From an uncultured Lachnospiraceae bacterium (GTDB taxonomy: Bacteria; Bacillota; Clostridia; Lachnospirales; Lachnospiraceae), in the NCBI GenBank assembly GCA_910580195.1, contig CAJTWA010000048.1, positions 1-33,552 on the forward strand: a stretch of DNA of 33,552 bases, given 5' to 3'. This document shows, in pieces, positions 14,334-21,602 of the stretch. The position numbers and the translations under genes are program-made. The notes under the pieces were generated by a model. That model saw only the letters and a program-made list of their open reading frames with translations, had not been told where the DNA came from and searched no databases. Position 1 is the stretch's first letter. Every line of letters begins with the position of its first letter.

Positions 14334-15062
14334 GTGTATCTGATAGCGCTCTGCGATGATGAGGCAGAAGAATTAGACAAGACGGAGCAGATGTTAGGCA
14401 AGTATAAGGAAAGGAATCCTGATACGGATTTTAAGATAGAGCGTTTTAGGAGCGCAGATGGGCTTCTTTACATGGTACGGGAAGAAAATTATATCCCAGA
14501 TTTGGTGCTGATGGATATTTACATGCCAAAGAAGCTAGGGATTGAAGCGGCAAAGGAACTGCGCAGCATGGGGAACAGCAGCAGGCTTGTGTTCCTCACT
14601 ACCTCTAGGGAGCATGCCTTGGAGGCGTTTGGCGTGGATGCGGCACAGTATCTTGTAAAGCCTATCTCAGAAGAGGCGCTGTTTGCAGCCTTAGATAAGA
14701 TTTTCGGGGAGATGGCAAGGGAGCGTACCAAGTACCTTATCCTGCGGATTGACGGGAAACAGCAGCGGGTACCCTTACATGAAATCATGTACTGCGAAGC
14801 CCAGAGGAAAATGCAGTGCATGTACCTTGCAGACGGCACAGAATATTTGCTGCGGATGACGATGGCAGAACTGTTTGGGATGCTTTCCATGTATGAGGAA
14901 TTCGTGCGGGTAGGCATTTCCTATATTTTGAATTTGGAACATATTGATAACCTGAATTCCCAAGAAATCTGCTTAAGCACAGGCAGGAAGGTCTATGTGC
15001 CCAGAGGGGCTTATAAGAGCCTGAAGGAGCAGTATTTCCAGTATTATTGTGGGGGGGGGTAA
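14334..15062 (+). CDS. LytTR-family response regulator
   Basis: DNA-binding partner of the upstream GHKL kinase, 242 aa. The receiver domain (1 to about 125) begins YLIALCDDEAEE, with acidic pocket D8/D9, phospho-acceptor Asp61 (LVLMDIYMP) and conserved Lys109 (QYLVKPIS). The LytTR DNA-binding domain (about 140-238) has EIMYCEAQRKMQCMY, FVRVGISYILNLEHI and KVYVPRGAYKSLK. I chose the GTG at 14334, with GAAAGGGG 8 nt upstream, because family members start directly at this strand. The in-frame ATG at 14316 has a weaker site. The C-terminus ends in three Gly encoded by a run of nine G. Confidence 0.92.
   Translation: MYLIALCDDEAEELDKTEQMLGKYKERNPDTDFKIERFRSADGLLYMVREENYIPDLVLMDIYMPKKLGIEAAKELRSMGNSSRLVFLTTSREHALEAFGVDAAQYLVKPISEEALFAALDKIFGEMARERTKYLILRIDGKQQRVPLHEIMYCEAQRKMQCMYLADGTEYLLRMTMAELFGMLSMYEEFVRVGISYILNLEHIDNLNSQEICLSTGRKVYVPRGAYKSLKEQYFQYYCGGG
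15051..15059 (+). repeat. G9 homopolymer at the end of the regulator gene
   Basis: Nine G encode the last three glycines directly before TAA and also sit where the ribosome binding site of the next gene (15068) should be. Slippage here would change the tail of the regulator and alter the spacing to the next start. It could also be a sequencing-error-prone site. Confidence 0.6.
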
Positions 15063-15067
15063 AATAA

Positions 15068-15430
15068 ATGGACAGGGACCAGATATTTGCATGGGTGCAG
15101 CAGCAATATGGCACAAAGCCAGATTACCCATGGCAGGACGGGAACGCCGTGCTGCGCCACAAGGGGAACCAGAAGTGGTATGGCCTGATTATGGAAGTAG
15201 GGCGGGAGAAGCTGGGGCTTGCAGGGGACGGGCCAATTGAGATTATCAACCTGAAATGTGACCCTGGCCTTGTTGGTTCCCTCCGGGGCAAGCCGGGGTT
15301 CCACCCAGCGTACCATATGAATAAGGAGAAATGGATTACAGTCCGGCTGGATGGCAGCGTGCCAGAGGAGGAAATCAAGAAGCTGGTAGATTTAAGCTAT
15401 CAGCTGACAGGGCCGAGAAAGAAAGGATGA
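15068..15430 (+). CDS. MmcQ/YjbR family protein
   Basis: A 120-aa small protein of the YjbR/MmcQ (DUF419) fold, a CyaY-like domain often annotated as DNA-binding on structural grounds; its actual role is unknown. Supporting text: IFAWVQQQYGTKPDYPW, WYGLIMEV (the K-YALI-V-type strand), INLKCDPGLVGSL, GKPGFHPAYHMNKEKWITVRLDG and a C-terminal DLSYQLTGPRKK. It starts 5 nt after the regulator and is probably cotranscribed. It ends 2 nt from the convergent CAP gene. Confidence 0.9.
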   Translation: MDRDQIFAWVQQQYGTKPDYPWQDGNAVLRHKGNQKWYGLIMEVGREKLGLAGDGPIEIINLKCDPGLVGSLRGKPGFHPAYHMNKEKWITVRLDGSVPEEEIKKLVDLSYQLTGPRKKG

Positions 15431-15432
15431 AC

Positions 15433-16440
15433 TTATTTTGTAACCTTTATGGTTTTTTTCAGCGTTTTCATGCCTTTCACCTTGGCTGTGATTGTGGCTT
15501 TCCCAGCTTTTTTTGCTGTAATTTTGCCCTTGGAATTGATGGAAAGCACAGAAGGCTTCGAGGAACTCCAAGTAACGCCCTTTAAGATTTTGGCATTCGT
15601 GGTGTTGGTTCCGCCCATAATCCCCGGATAGGATACCTTGCAGGATACGGACAAGGTTTTGGTCTTTTTCGCTTTGATGGAAGAAGGTGCGCTTAAGGTA
15701 AGTTTCTGCACATTCTTTTTCTTGGCCTCTATTGTCTGGACATATTTGCCCTTTACTTTAGACTGGCTCCCGGAGCCTGCGTTGCTGCTGCTGAATTCCC
15801 CGGCAACCCCATACCAGCCGCCAGTGCTGCGGACAAAGGAACCGAGGCCGATATACTTGTAATTTGGGTTGATTAAGCTGGTATAATGCCCGGTGACGGC
15901 AGATTGGTTCTGGCTTACCCAGTCATTTTTCTCATCGTACCATTGTTCAATGCCAGCCATTAAGCCAGAATAGTTCCAAGCGAGGTTTTCTGCCCAGCTT
16001 TGTTCATTGTTATGGTGGATGCTAAAGCAGTCTAGGCCGTTTGGCCGGGTGTGGCTTTCATTGACGGTACATTCTGCCGCACGCAGCTGGGCAATCCACT
16101 CCAAGTTGGAAGACCATTTCATAGGGACATAGTCGGAAGGGGTAAGTTTCCTCCCATTTCCAGATGGGTTGGGATAGCCATTGTTGCAGGCTTCTTTCCG
16201 GATTTCATTGATCCTTTTTAGGATGGCTGCTTTGCTGGCCTGTTCATAGGTACCGGAAACGCCTACGAGGATGTTGCCGCTCCCGGCTTTTTTCACGTCC
16301 GACGGGCGGGTGGACGCCGCTTGGGCTGTGGATGCCTGGCACAGGGTGAGCGCCAAAAACAGTAGGAATGTTAAGATTCTTGTGGCAGCAGGCCGTTTGC
16401 CCATAGGTTTGGGAACGGCTGGTTTTGTGTTGTGTAACAT
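15433..16440 (-). CDS. Secreted CAP-domain protein with C-terminal Ig-like domain
   Basis: Exported protein of 335 aa. A basic N-terminus and hydrophobic core (LTFLLFLALTLCQAS) end at a likely AQAA signal peptidase site near residue 42. The CAP/SCP domain (about 65-220) has ILKRINEIRKEA, MKWSSNLEWIAQLRAAEC, SHTRPNG, SWAENLAWNYSG and QWYDEKNDW, then GHYTSLINPNYKYIGLGSF, typical of bacterial CAP proteins. The C-terminal 90 residues are a Big_2-like domain (TWSSSKPSVLSINSKGKITAKKAGKATITAKVKG pattern, WSSS-PSV and GKAT). The start at 16440 has GAAAGGAG about 10 nt before it; the open frame to 16497 lacks one. The function of such proteins in gut Clostridia is unknown; surface adhesion is plausible. 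Confidence 0.9.
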   Translation of the reverse strand: MLHNTKPAVPKPMGKRPAATRILTFLLFLALTLCQASTAQAASTRPSDVKKAGSGNILVGVSGTYEQASKAAILKRINEIRKEACNNGYPNPSGNGRKLTPSDYVPMKWSSNLEWIAQLRAAECTVNESHTRPNGLDCFSIHHNNEQSWAENLAWNYSGLMAGIEQWYDEKNDWVSQNQSAVTGHYTSLINPNYKYIGLGSFVRSTGGWYGVAGEFSSSNAGSGSQSKVKGKYVQTIEAKKKNVQKLTLSAPSSIKAKKTKTLSVSCKVSYPGIMGGTNTTNAKILKGVTWSSSKPSVLSINSKGKITAKKAGKATITAKVKGMKTLKKTIKVTK

Positions 16441-16697
16441 AATATAAAATCTCCTTTCTGATAGGTAGTGTTTGTTCCAGCAGCAATGCAAGGGCATGTG
16501 CTGCTAAGTTATGGATATTGTAACACATTTCTTTGTGCTGCCTCAAGAGGCAGATTTTCCTATATAACCGCCGGAGTAATATTTTCAGGAGGGCGCACAG
16601 AAACTGTGCATAGAAAGAAGAATGGGAAAATAATACCGGAAATTTTTGGCAAGGCCTATGGTTAGGGGCAATGGGAAAAATGCGGCTGCTGCAAAAT

Positions 16698-16865
16698 GCA
16701 GGGATTTAGCAGCAATATTGCTCTGGCAATATGGAACTTGCAGGGGTTTAGCAACAATATTGCTCCGGCAATATGGAGCTTGCAGGGGTTTAGCAGCAAT
16801 ATTGCTCCGGCTATCTGGAGCTTGCAGGGGTTTAGCAGCAACATTGCTCCGGCTATTTGGAACTG
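16698..16865. repeat. Four 42-nt tandem repeats with inner palindromes
   Basis: Units at 16698-16739, 16740-16781, 16782-16823 and 16824-16865, of the form GCAGGGGTTTAGCAGC then AATATTGCTCCGG and TATGGAGCTT. Each unit holds the palindrome GCAATATTGC or a variant. The 42-nt length keeps several frames open on both strands (for example LQGFSSNIAPAIWS on plus), but no frame has a ribosome binding site. The rest of the 16441-16967 gap shows nothing else I can name beyond the leader of the CAP gene. Confidence 0.92.
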
Positions 16866-16875
16866 CCGGAGCAAT
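16843..16875 (-). other. 11-bp hairpin closing the repeat block
   Basis: ATTGCTCCGGC (16843-16853) and GCCGGAGCAAT (16865-16875) pair perfectly around an 11-nt loop. It lies just beyond the stop of the ABC transporter operon (minus strand). It may end or protect that mRNA, though there is no clear U-tract. Confidence 0.5.
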
Positions 16876-16967
16876 ATTGGTAATAGGGCCAGCCTTATGC
16901 CGTAAGGAACCTTTATTGTGTAACAGCCTAAAGGTATGGGAACACAGGCGTTTTGCGCTGCTTTCGG

Positions 16968-17822
16968 TTAACCCTTCACGCCGCCGGATGCAAGGCCGCT
17001 TACAAGGTTCTTCTCAATAATTGCAAATAAGATAACCACTGGGGCAATTGCAAACAGGGAGGCTGCGAAGAGGTACTGCCACTCAATCATGTTATAGCCG
17101 TTAAAAATATTGATGCCTACGGTTAGGGGCTTGTTCAAATCGTCAGAAATCAGGGTCAAGGCTACCGTATATTCATTCCATGCATTGATAAATACGAAAA
17201 TCAGCGTTGTTACAATGCCTGGGGCAGCTACCGGGAGCAAAATTTTTACCATGGCTTCAAACCGGTTGCAGCCGTCAATCTTGGCAGCCTGCTCCATTTC
17301 AGAGGAGATGCCCATAAAAGTCCCCCGCAGCAGCCAGATGGTAAAGGCTTGGTTAAATGCGGCGTTGATGAAGATTAGGCCTAGGATGCTGTTTGTTAGG
17401 TTCAGCGTCATCATGACTTTGTAAATACCAATCAGGAGGACAACAGGTGCAAACATCTGGGAAACAATGACAAACCCAAGGAATACAACGTCGCCTTTGA
17501 ATTTCATACGGGAAAGCGCATATGCTGCAGGAATCCCGCAGATCAATGCGATAACCGTAGAGCCGCCGGCAATCAGGACGGAATTCAGCATATATTTTGC
17601 CATAGGCGCCCGCTGCCAGATATCTGCAAAGTTAGACCACAAGGTTTCTTTTGGGAGAATTGTCCCTTTTGCAGCAAATATTTCAGAACGCCCTTTCAGT
17701 GCGGTGCAGAGCATGGCAAAGTACGGGTAAAGGATTAGTACGCATATAATAAAGACCACCAGATAGAGGAGGATCCGCAATGCCAGCTTTTTGCCGCTTA
17801 CAGGCTTTGTGTTTTCTTTCAT
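16968..17822 (-). CDS. Carbohydrate ABC transporter permease (MalG/CUT1 type)
   Basis: Inner-membrane half of a CUT1 sugar importer, 284 aa, six membrane helices. The first starts near residue 14 (LRILLYLVVFIICVLILYPY). The EAA loop EQAAKIDGCNRFEAMVKILLPVAAPG, which docks on the ATPase, lies around residue 190. The C-terminus ENLVSGLASGGVKG is the hallmark of MalG-type subunits. It starts 3 nt after the partner permease. No ATPase gene is present, so it probably uses a shared MsmK-like ATPase encoded elsewhere. The substrate cannot be read from sequence. Confidence 0.95.
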   Translation of the reverse strand: MKENTKPVSGKKLALRILLYLVVFIICVLILYPYFAMLCTALKGRSEIFAAKGTILPKETLWSNFADIWQRAPMAKYMLNSVLIAGGSTVIALICGIPAAYALSRMKFKGDVVFLGFVIVSQMFAPVVLLIGIYKVMMTLNLTNSILGLIFINAAFNQAFTIWLLRGTFMGISSEMEQAAKIDGCNRFEAMVKILLPVAAPGIVTTLIFVFINAWNEYTVALTLISDDLNKPLTVGINIFNGYNMIEWQYLFAASLFAIAPVVILFAIIEKNLVSGLASGGVKG

Positions 17823-17825
17823 AAA

Positions 17826-18704
17826 TTATTCATCTCCCTTCCGTAATGTTACAACCATGTAGCCAGTTGCGCAGACGAGCAGGATGAGGAACCCAATCAC
17901 GGACACTGCCGCCGCTTCTCCCTGCTTGCCGTTGTAGAAAGCAAGCTTATATAAATATGTCACAAGGGTGTCCGTCCGGTTGCCGGGGTCGCCCTTTGTC
18001 ATGTTCCAGATAATCGGGAAGGAATTAAATACGTAAATGATATTTAATACAGTGCTGACTGTCAGGGAAGATTTGACAAGGGGGATTGTGATTTTAAACA
18101 GCTTCTGCCAGTAATTTGCCCCGTCAACGGTCGCTGCTTCGTAATAGCTGCCGTCTATGGACTGCAGGCCTGACAGGACAGTGAAGGTAACGAATGGGAT
18201 AGTTACGAAGATACCGCAGGCGATTTCCCATGCGAACCAAGCGCCGGCGGAAGGGGTCCAGTTCACCGCATGGTCGATAATCCCAAGCTTCATCAGCAGG
18301 GTATTCAGCGTGCCATAGTCGGTGTCAATGATGAATTTCCAAATGCTGGCCTGTACTACCAGCGTGGTTGCCCAAGGGAATACCACGATTGCCCGGGCGA
18401 TTTTACGGCCTTTAAACGCGTTGTTCAGTAAAAGGGCCAGAATAAACCCAAGGAGGGTGGAGAGGCCGACAACTGCCACTGTCCACACCAGCGTATTTTT
18501 TAAGACCATGGAAAATGTGGGGGTCGACAGGATTTTTGAGAAATTCGTCAACCCTGTGAACCCTTTGATTAACCCAGCCCTGCTGACTTTGCTCAGCGCC
18601 ATCCGGAATACAAATATGATGGGGACCAGAATAAAAATGAGCATTAGCAGCACGCTTGGGAGAATCCAGAGATACGGTTCGATTTTTTGTATAAATTTTT
18701 TCAC
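17826..18704 (-). CDS. Carbohydrate ABC transporter permease (MalF/CUT1 type)
   Basis: Second membrane subunit of the importer, about 292 aa, six helices. PYLWILPSVLLMLIFILVPI opens the first, and ARAIVVFPWATTLVVQASIW and GSYYEAATVDGANYWQKLFKITIPL (EAA loop) follow. I chose the GTG at 18704, which has GAGGTG 7 nt upstream. The ATG at 18719 gives five more residues (MRCVP) but has no ribosome binding site. It follows the binding-protein gene after an 83-nt gap holding a stem-loop. Confidence 0.95.
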   Translation of the reverse strand: MKKFIQKIEPYLWILPSVLLMLIFILVPIIFVFRMALSKVSRAGLIKGFTGLTNFSKILSTPTFSMVLKNTLVWTVAVVGLSTLLGFILALLLNNAFKGRKIARAIVVFPWATTLVVQASIWKFIIDTDYGTLNTLLMKLGIIDHAVNWTPSAGAWFAWEIACGIFVTIPFVTFTVLSGLQSIDGSYYEAATVDGANYWQKLFKITIPLVKSSLTVSTVLNIIYVFNSFPIIWNMTKGDPGNRTDTLVTYLYKLAFYNGKQGEAAAVSVIGFLILLVCATGYMVVTLRKGDE

Positions 18705-18726
18705 AGGCACACACCTCATTAATATT

Positions 18727-18759
18727 GAAAAGAAGGCCGGACTTCTGATAGCCCGGCCT
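18727..18759 (-). terminator. Intercistronic stem-loop between binding protein and permease
   Basis: On the minus strand AGGCCGG (18759-18753) pairs with CCGGCCT (18740-18734), followed by TCTTTTC. The U-tract is imperfect, so it likely acts as a partial terminator or 3' barrier. That would give more binding protein than permease, a common arrangement in such operons. Confidence 0.65.
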
Positions 18760-18787
18760 CATGTTTTGCTTTGTAGGGCCTATTTCT

Positions 18788-20107
18788 TTATGGGGCAATT
18801 TCTCCCTGTAAGCTGTCAAGCAGCTCCTGGACATTCCCATCTAATAACGCGTTCTGTTCTACGTTGATAACGCCCTGTTTTACGTCTGCCCATTCTGTCT
18901 TAGCAGTTGGATAGAATTTACAGCTGGCTACAATGTCAATCCACTGAGCCAAGGATTCGTCTTTTGCAGCAAGGGCTTCGCCGCCGGTCTTAGTTGCGGG
19001 GAGGAAACCTTCCATTTCAACCCATGCAGAGTAGCGTTCATCTTCAAAGAAATAGTCGAAGAAAGTTTTAATTGCTTCCAGCTCTTCGTCAGAGTATTCG
19101 TTGTCGAAGCACATGAAACGGTCCATAACGCCAGCGGATACGGAAGTGCCGTTGTTGTTGGGGATTGGAGCCATGCCATAGTTTACTTCGTTGCCGCCGT
19201 CAGCTACGTAAGTAGGAAGGCTGTTCGGTGCAATCATCATAGCAACTTTGCCGGTCCCGAACATATCCTGCAGGTCATAACGTGTTTCATTTGCAGGGTC
19301 TGTATTGGTATAGCCTTCTTTGATCAGGCTGATTACATACTCAATTGCTGCAACATTTTCCGGGCTGTTTAAAGTCCAGTTCCCGTCTGCGTCTGTGAAG
19401 TCGCCGCCATTGTTCCAGATGTAATATGCAAAAGCAGCCTGGCCTTCGTCTGTTGTCATGTCAACGCCCCATGGGTAAACATCCGGGAATTTTTCTTTAA
19501 TCTTCTTGCAGGTTTCTTTCAGTTCATCCCAAGTGGTAGGAACTTCTGCCCCAGCTTCTTCTAAAATGTCTTTGTTGTAATACATTGCGCGTGCGGAAGC
19601 AAGGTCTGGGATTGCCCAGATGGTTCCGTCTACGTTGGACTGCTCCAAGAATGCTTCATACATCTTGCCGTAGGTTTCTTCTGAAACGTAATCCTTTGCT
19701 GGCAGGAGAAGGTCGTCTGCCTGATAATCTGCGAATACGTCAATGTTCAGGATGTCAGGCGCATTGCCGTTTGAAATAAGGGCGTTTACCTTGGTAGAGA
19801 TGTCATTCCAAGAAATCACTTCTACGTTCAGGTCAATCCCTGCGTTGTCTTTTTCAAAATCGCTTTCGAAAGTTTTCCACCAGTCTGCGGTGTTCTGCCC
19901 ATACTGGGCTGCGATAACGCTGATTTCTGTCTTGCTGCCGCTGTCGTCCTTGGATTCTGCTTCGTCGTTGCCGGCCTCTTCCTGCTGGGTTTCAGGCTCA
20001 TCCTTCGTGTTGGTGTTGGTAGGGGTGCTGCCGCATGCTGCGAGGGAAATTGCTGCCGCCATGCTTAAAGAGAGCGCGAGTACCCTTTTCAGGCTTTTCT
20101 TTTTCAT
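18788..20107 (-). CDS. Sugar-binding lipoprotein of ABC transporter
   Basis: Extracellular solute-binding protein (family 1), 439 aa, first gene of the importer operon. The signal peptide ends in lipobox LAAC with lipid-attached Cys25. An Asn/Asp/Glu-rich linker (about 26-60) leads into the binding fold, with ISVIAAQYGQNTADWWKTF, NAPDILNIDVFADY, IWAIPDLASARAMYYNKDILEEAG, PTTWDELKETCKKI and the PFDR-like late MDRFMCFDNEYSDEELEAIKTFFDYF. AAGGAGGAT precedes the ATG. The ligand is probably an oligosaccharide but is unknown. Confidence 0.95.
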   Translation of the reverse strand: MKKKSLKRVLALSLSMAAAISLAACGSTPTNTNTKDEPETQQEEAGNDEAESKDDSGSKTEISVIAAQYGQNTADWWKTFESDFEKDNAGIDLNVEVISWNDISTKVNALISNGNAPDILNIDVFADYQADDLLLPAKDYVSEETYGKMYEAFLEQSNVDGTIWAIPDLASARAMYYNKDILEEAGAEVPTTWDELKETCKKIKEKFPDVYPWGVDMTTDEGQAAFAYYIWNNGGDFTDADGNWTLNSPENVAAIEYVISLIKEGYTNTDPANETRYDLQDMFGTGKVAMMIAPNSLPTYVADGGNEVNYGMAPIPNNNGTSVSAGVMDRFMCFDNEYSDEELEAIKTFFDYFFEDERYSAWVEMEGFLPATKTGGEALAAKDESLAQWIDIVASCKFYPTAKTEWADVKQGVINVEQNALLDGNVQELLDSLQGEIAP

Positions 20108-20304
20108 ATAAATCCTCCTTCATGAAATGCGTTGTACATGCCAAAGGGATACTGTTTGACTTCCCTGCTCCTGCAAAAACGTGGAAACTATGCAAAATCA
20201 CAAGGTTTTTGTGAAAGGTCTTTGAATAGCACATGCAAAAAGCACAAAAAATAAACAAAAATCACTATGACTTATGTACAAATTGCTGTATTTTTGGTGA
20301 ATTA

Positions 20305-20333
20305 ATACTACCATTTTATTGGGAATGTGTCAA
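20305..20333 (-). promoter_or_regulatory. Promoter of the ABC transporter operon
   Basis: On the minus strand TTGACA (20333-20328), a 17-nt spacer and TAGTAT (20310-20305), about 200 nt before the binding-protein ATG. The long AT-rich leader may carry control sites; no clear cre box was found. Confidence 0.7.
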
Positions 20334-20404
20334 TACGACAGATTTTAAAAAGTGTACAAAAATTGTGCTCTTTTGGATTTTTGCCCGTAGGAGGGCTGAA
20401 AAGG

Positions 20405-20433
20405 TTGAAAAATAATCCCCGATGTGTTAGAAT
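20405..20433 (+). promoter_or_regulatory. Promoter of carAB
   Basis: TTGAAA (20405-20410), a 17-nt spacer and TAGAAT (20428-20433), about 99 nt before the carA ATG. The leader holds TTGACTC followed by a run of nine T near 20484-20500, but no convincing PyrR attenuator was seen. Together with the opposing promoter it fills the 424-nt divergent gap 20108-20531. Confidence 0.7.
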
Positions 20434-20531
20434 TTTAGCAATTTAACAAATAGAAAAATAAGAAAAAGAATGCAATGGCGCAGTTGACTCTTTTTTTTTG
20501 CCAAAAATCAGACAGGAAGGGCGGTAACTAA

Positions 20532-21602
20532 ATGAAAGCATTTCTAATACTGGAAGATGGGACTGTGTTTACGGGCACAAGCATTGGCGCTGCAAGGGAG
20601 GCCGTCAGCGAAATTGTTTTTAACACCTCCATGACAGGCTATTTGGAAGTTTTGACGGATCCGTCCTATGCCGGGCAGGCAGTGGTTATGACGTACCCGC
20701 TGATTGGAAATTACGGGATAACCCCGGATATGGAGTCCGGGCGGCCTTGGGCGGAAGGCTATATTGTCCGGGAATTGTCCCGGATTCCCAGCAATTTCCG
20801 CAGCAAGGGGACAATCCAAGAATTTTTAAAAGAGCATGGGATCCCGGGGATTGCAGGGGTTGACACCCGCGCCCTGACGAAAATCCTCCGGGAAAAGGGG
20901 ACGATGAACGGCATGATTACCACCAATGAGGGATACCGGCTGGAAGAAATCCTCCCGAAGCTCCGGGCTTACCGCACCGGGGACGTAGTGGGAAAAGTGG
21001 CCTGCAAGGAAAGCTATGTCTTAAAAGGCAAAGGGAAACGGGTGGCGCTGTTGGATTTAGGGGCAAAGCGAAATATTGCAAAATCCCTCCAGCACCGGGG
21101 GTGCGCCGTTACCGTTTACCCTGCCCATACCACGGCGGAAGAAATTTTGGCAGCGGAACCGGATGGGATTATGTTAAGCAACGGCCCTGGGGATCCCAAA
21201 GAATGTGGGGAAATCATTGCAGAAATCAAGAAATTGTATGAGTCAGGCGTGCCCATTTTTGCCATCTGCCTTGGGCACCAGCTGATGGCGCTGGCAAACG
21301 GGGCAGATACTTATAAAATGAAATACGGCCACCGGGGCGGCAACCACCCAGTCAAGGACTTAGAAACCGGGCGGGTCTACATTTCCTCCCAAAACCATGG
21401 CTATGTGGTAGACGTAAGGAGCATGGACCCGGCCGTGGCAGTCCCTGCATTTACCAATGTCAACGATGGGACAAATGAAGGCCTGAAATATGTGGGGAAG
21501 CCTGTGTTTACCGTCCAGTTCCACCCAGAGGCATGCCCGGGGCCCCAAGACAGCAGCTATCTATTTGACCGTTTTATCAATGAGATGGGAGGACACCAGT
21601 AA
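20532..21602 (+). CDS. carA: Carbamoyl-phosphate synthase small (glutaminase) subunit
   Basis: Hydrolyses glutamine and channels ammonia to CarB for carbamoyl phosphate, the precursor of pyrimidines and arginine. The 356-aa protein has the CPSase_sm domain (FLILEDGTVFTGTSIGA, NTSMTGYLEVLTDPSYAGQ, GVDTRALTKILREKG). It also has a class I glutamine amidotransferase domain (from about 168) with SNGPGDP, nucleophile Cys in AICLGHQL and the catalytic His/Glu in QFHPEACPGP. AGGAAGGG precedes the ATG. Its TAA overlaps the ATG of carB by one base, so translation is coupled. Confidence 0.98.
   Translation: MKAFLILEDGTVFTGTSIGAAREAVSEIVFNTSMTGYLEVLTDPSYAGQAVVMTYPLIGNYGITPDMESGRPWAEGYIVRELSRIPSNFRSKGTIQEFLKEHGIPGIAGVDTRALTKILREKGTMNGMITTNEGYRLEEILPKLRAYRTGDVVGKVACKESYVLKGKGKRVALLDLGAKRNIAKSLQHRGCAVTVYPAHTTAEEILAAEPDGIMLSNGPGDPKECGEIIAEIKKLYESGVPIFAICLGHQLMALANGADTYKMKYGHRGGNHPVKDLETGRVYISSQNHGYVVDVRSMDPAVAVPAFTNVNDGTNEGLKYVGKPVFTVQFHPEACPGPQDSSYLFDRFINEMGGHQ

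Noticed and set aside
16698..16865. Possible CRISPR array
   Set aside because: The units are directly adjacent 42-mers with no unique spacers, there are only four, and no cas gene is near.
16696..16905. 69-residue repeat peptide (LQGFSSNIAPAIWS units)
   Set aside because: No ribosome binding site, and other frames and the opposite strand are equally open; the openness follows from the 42-nt period.
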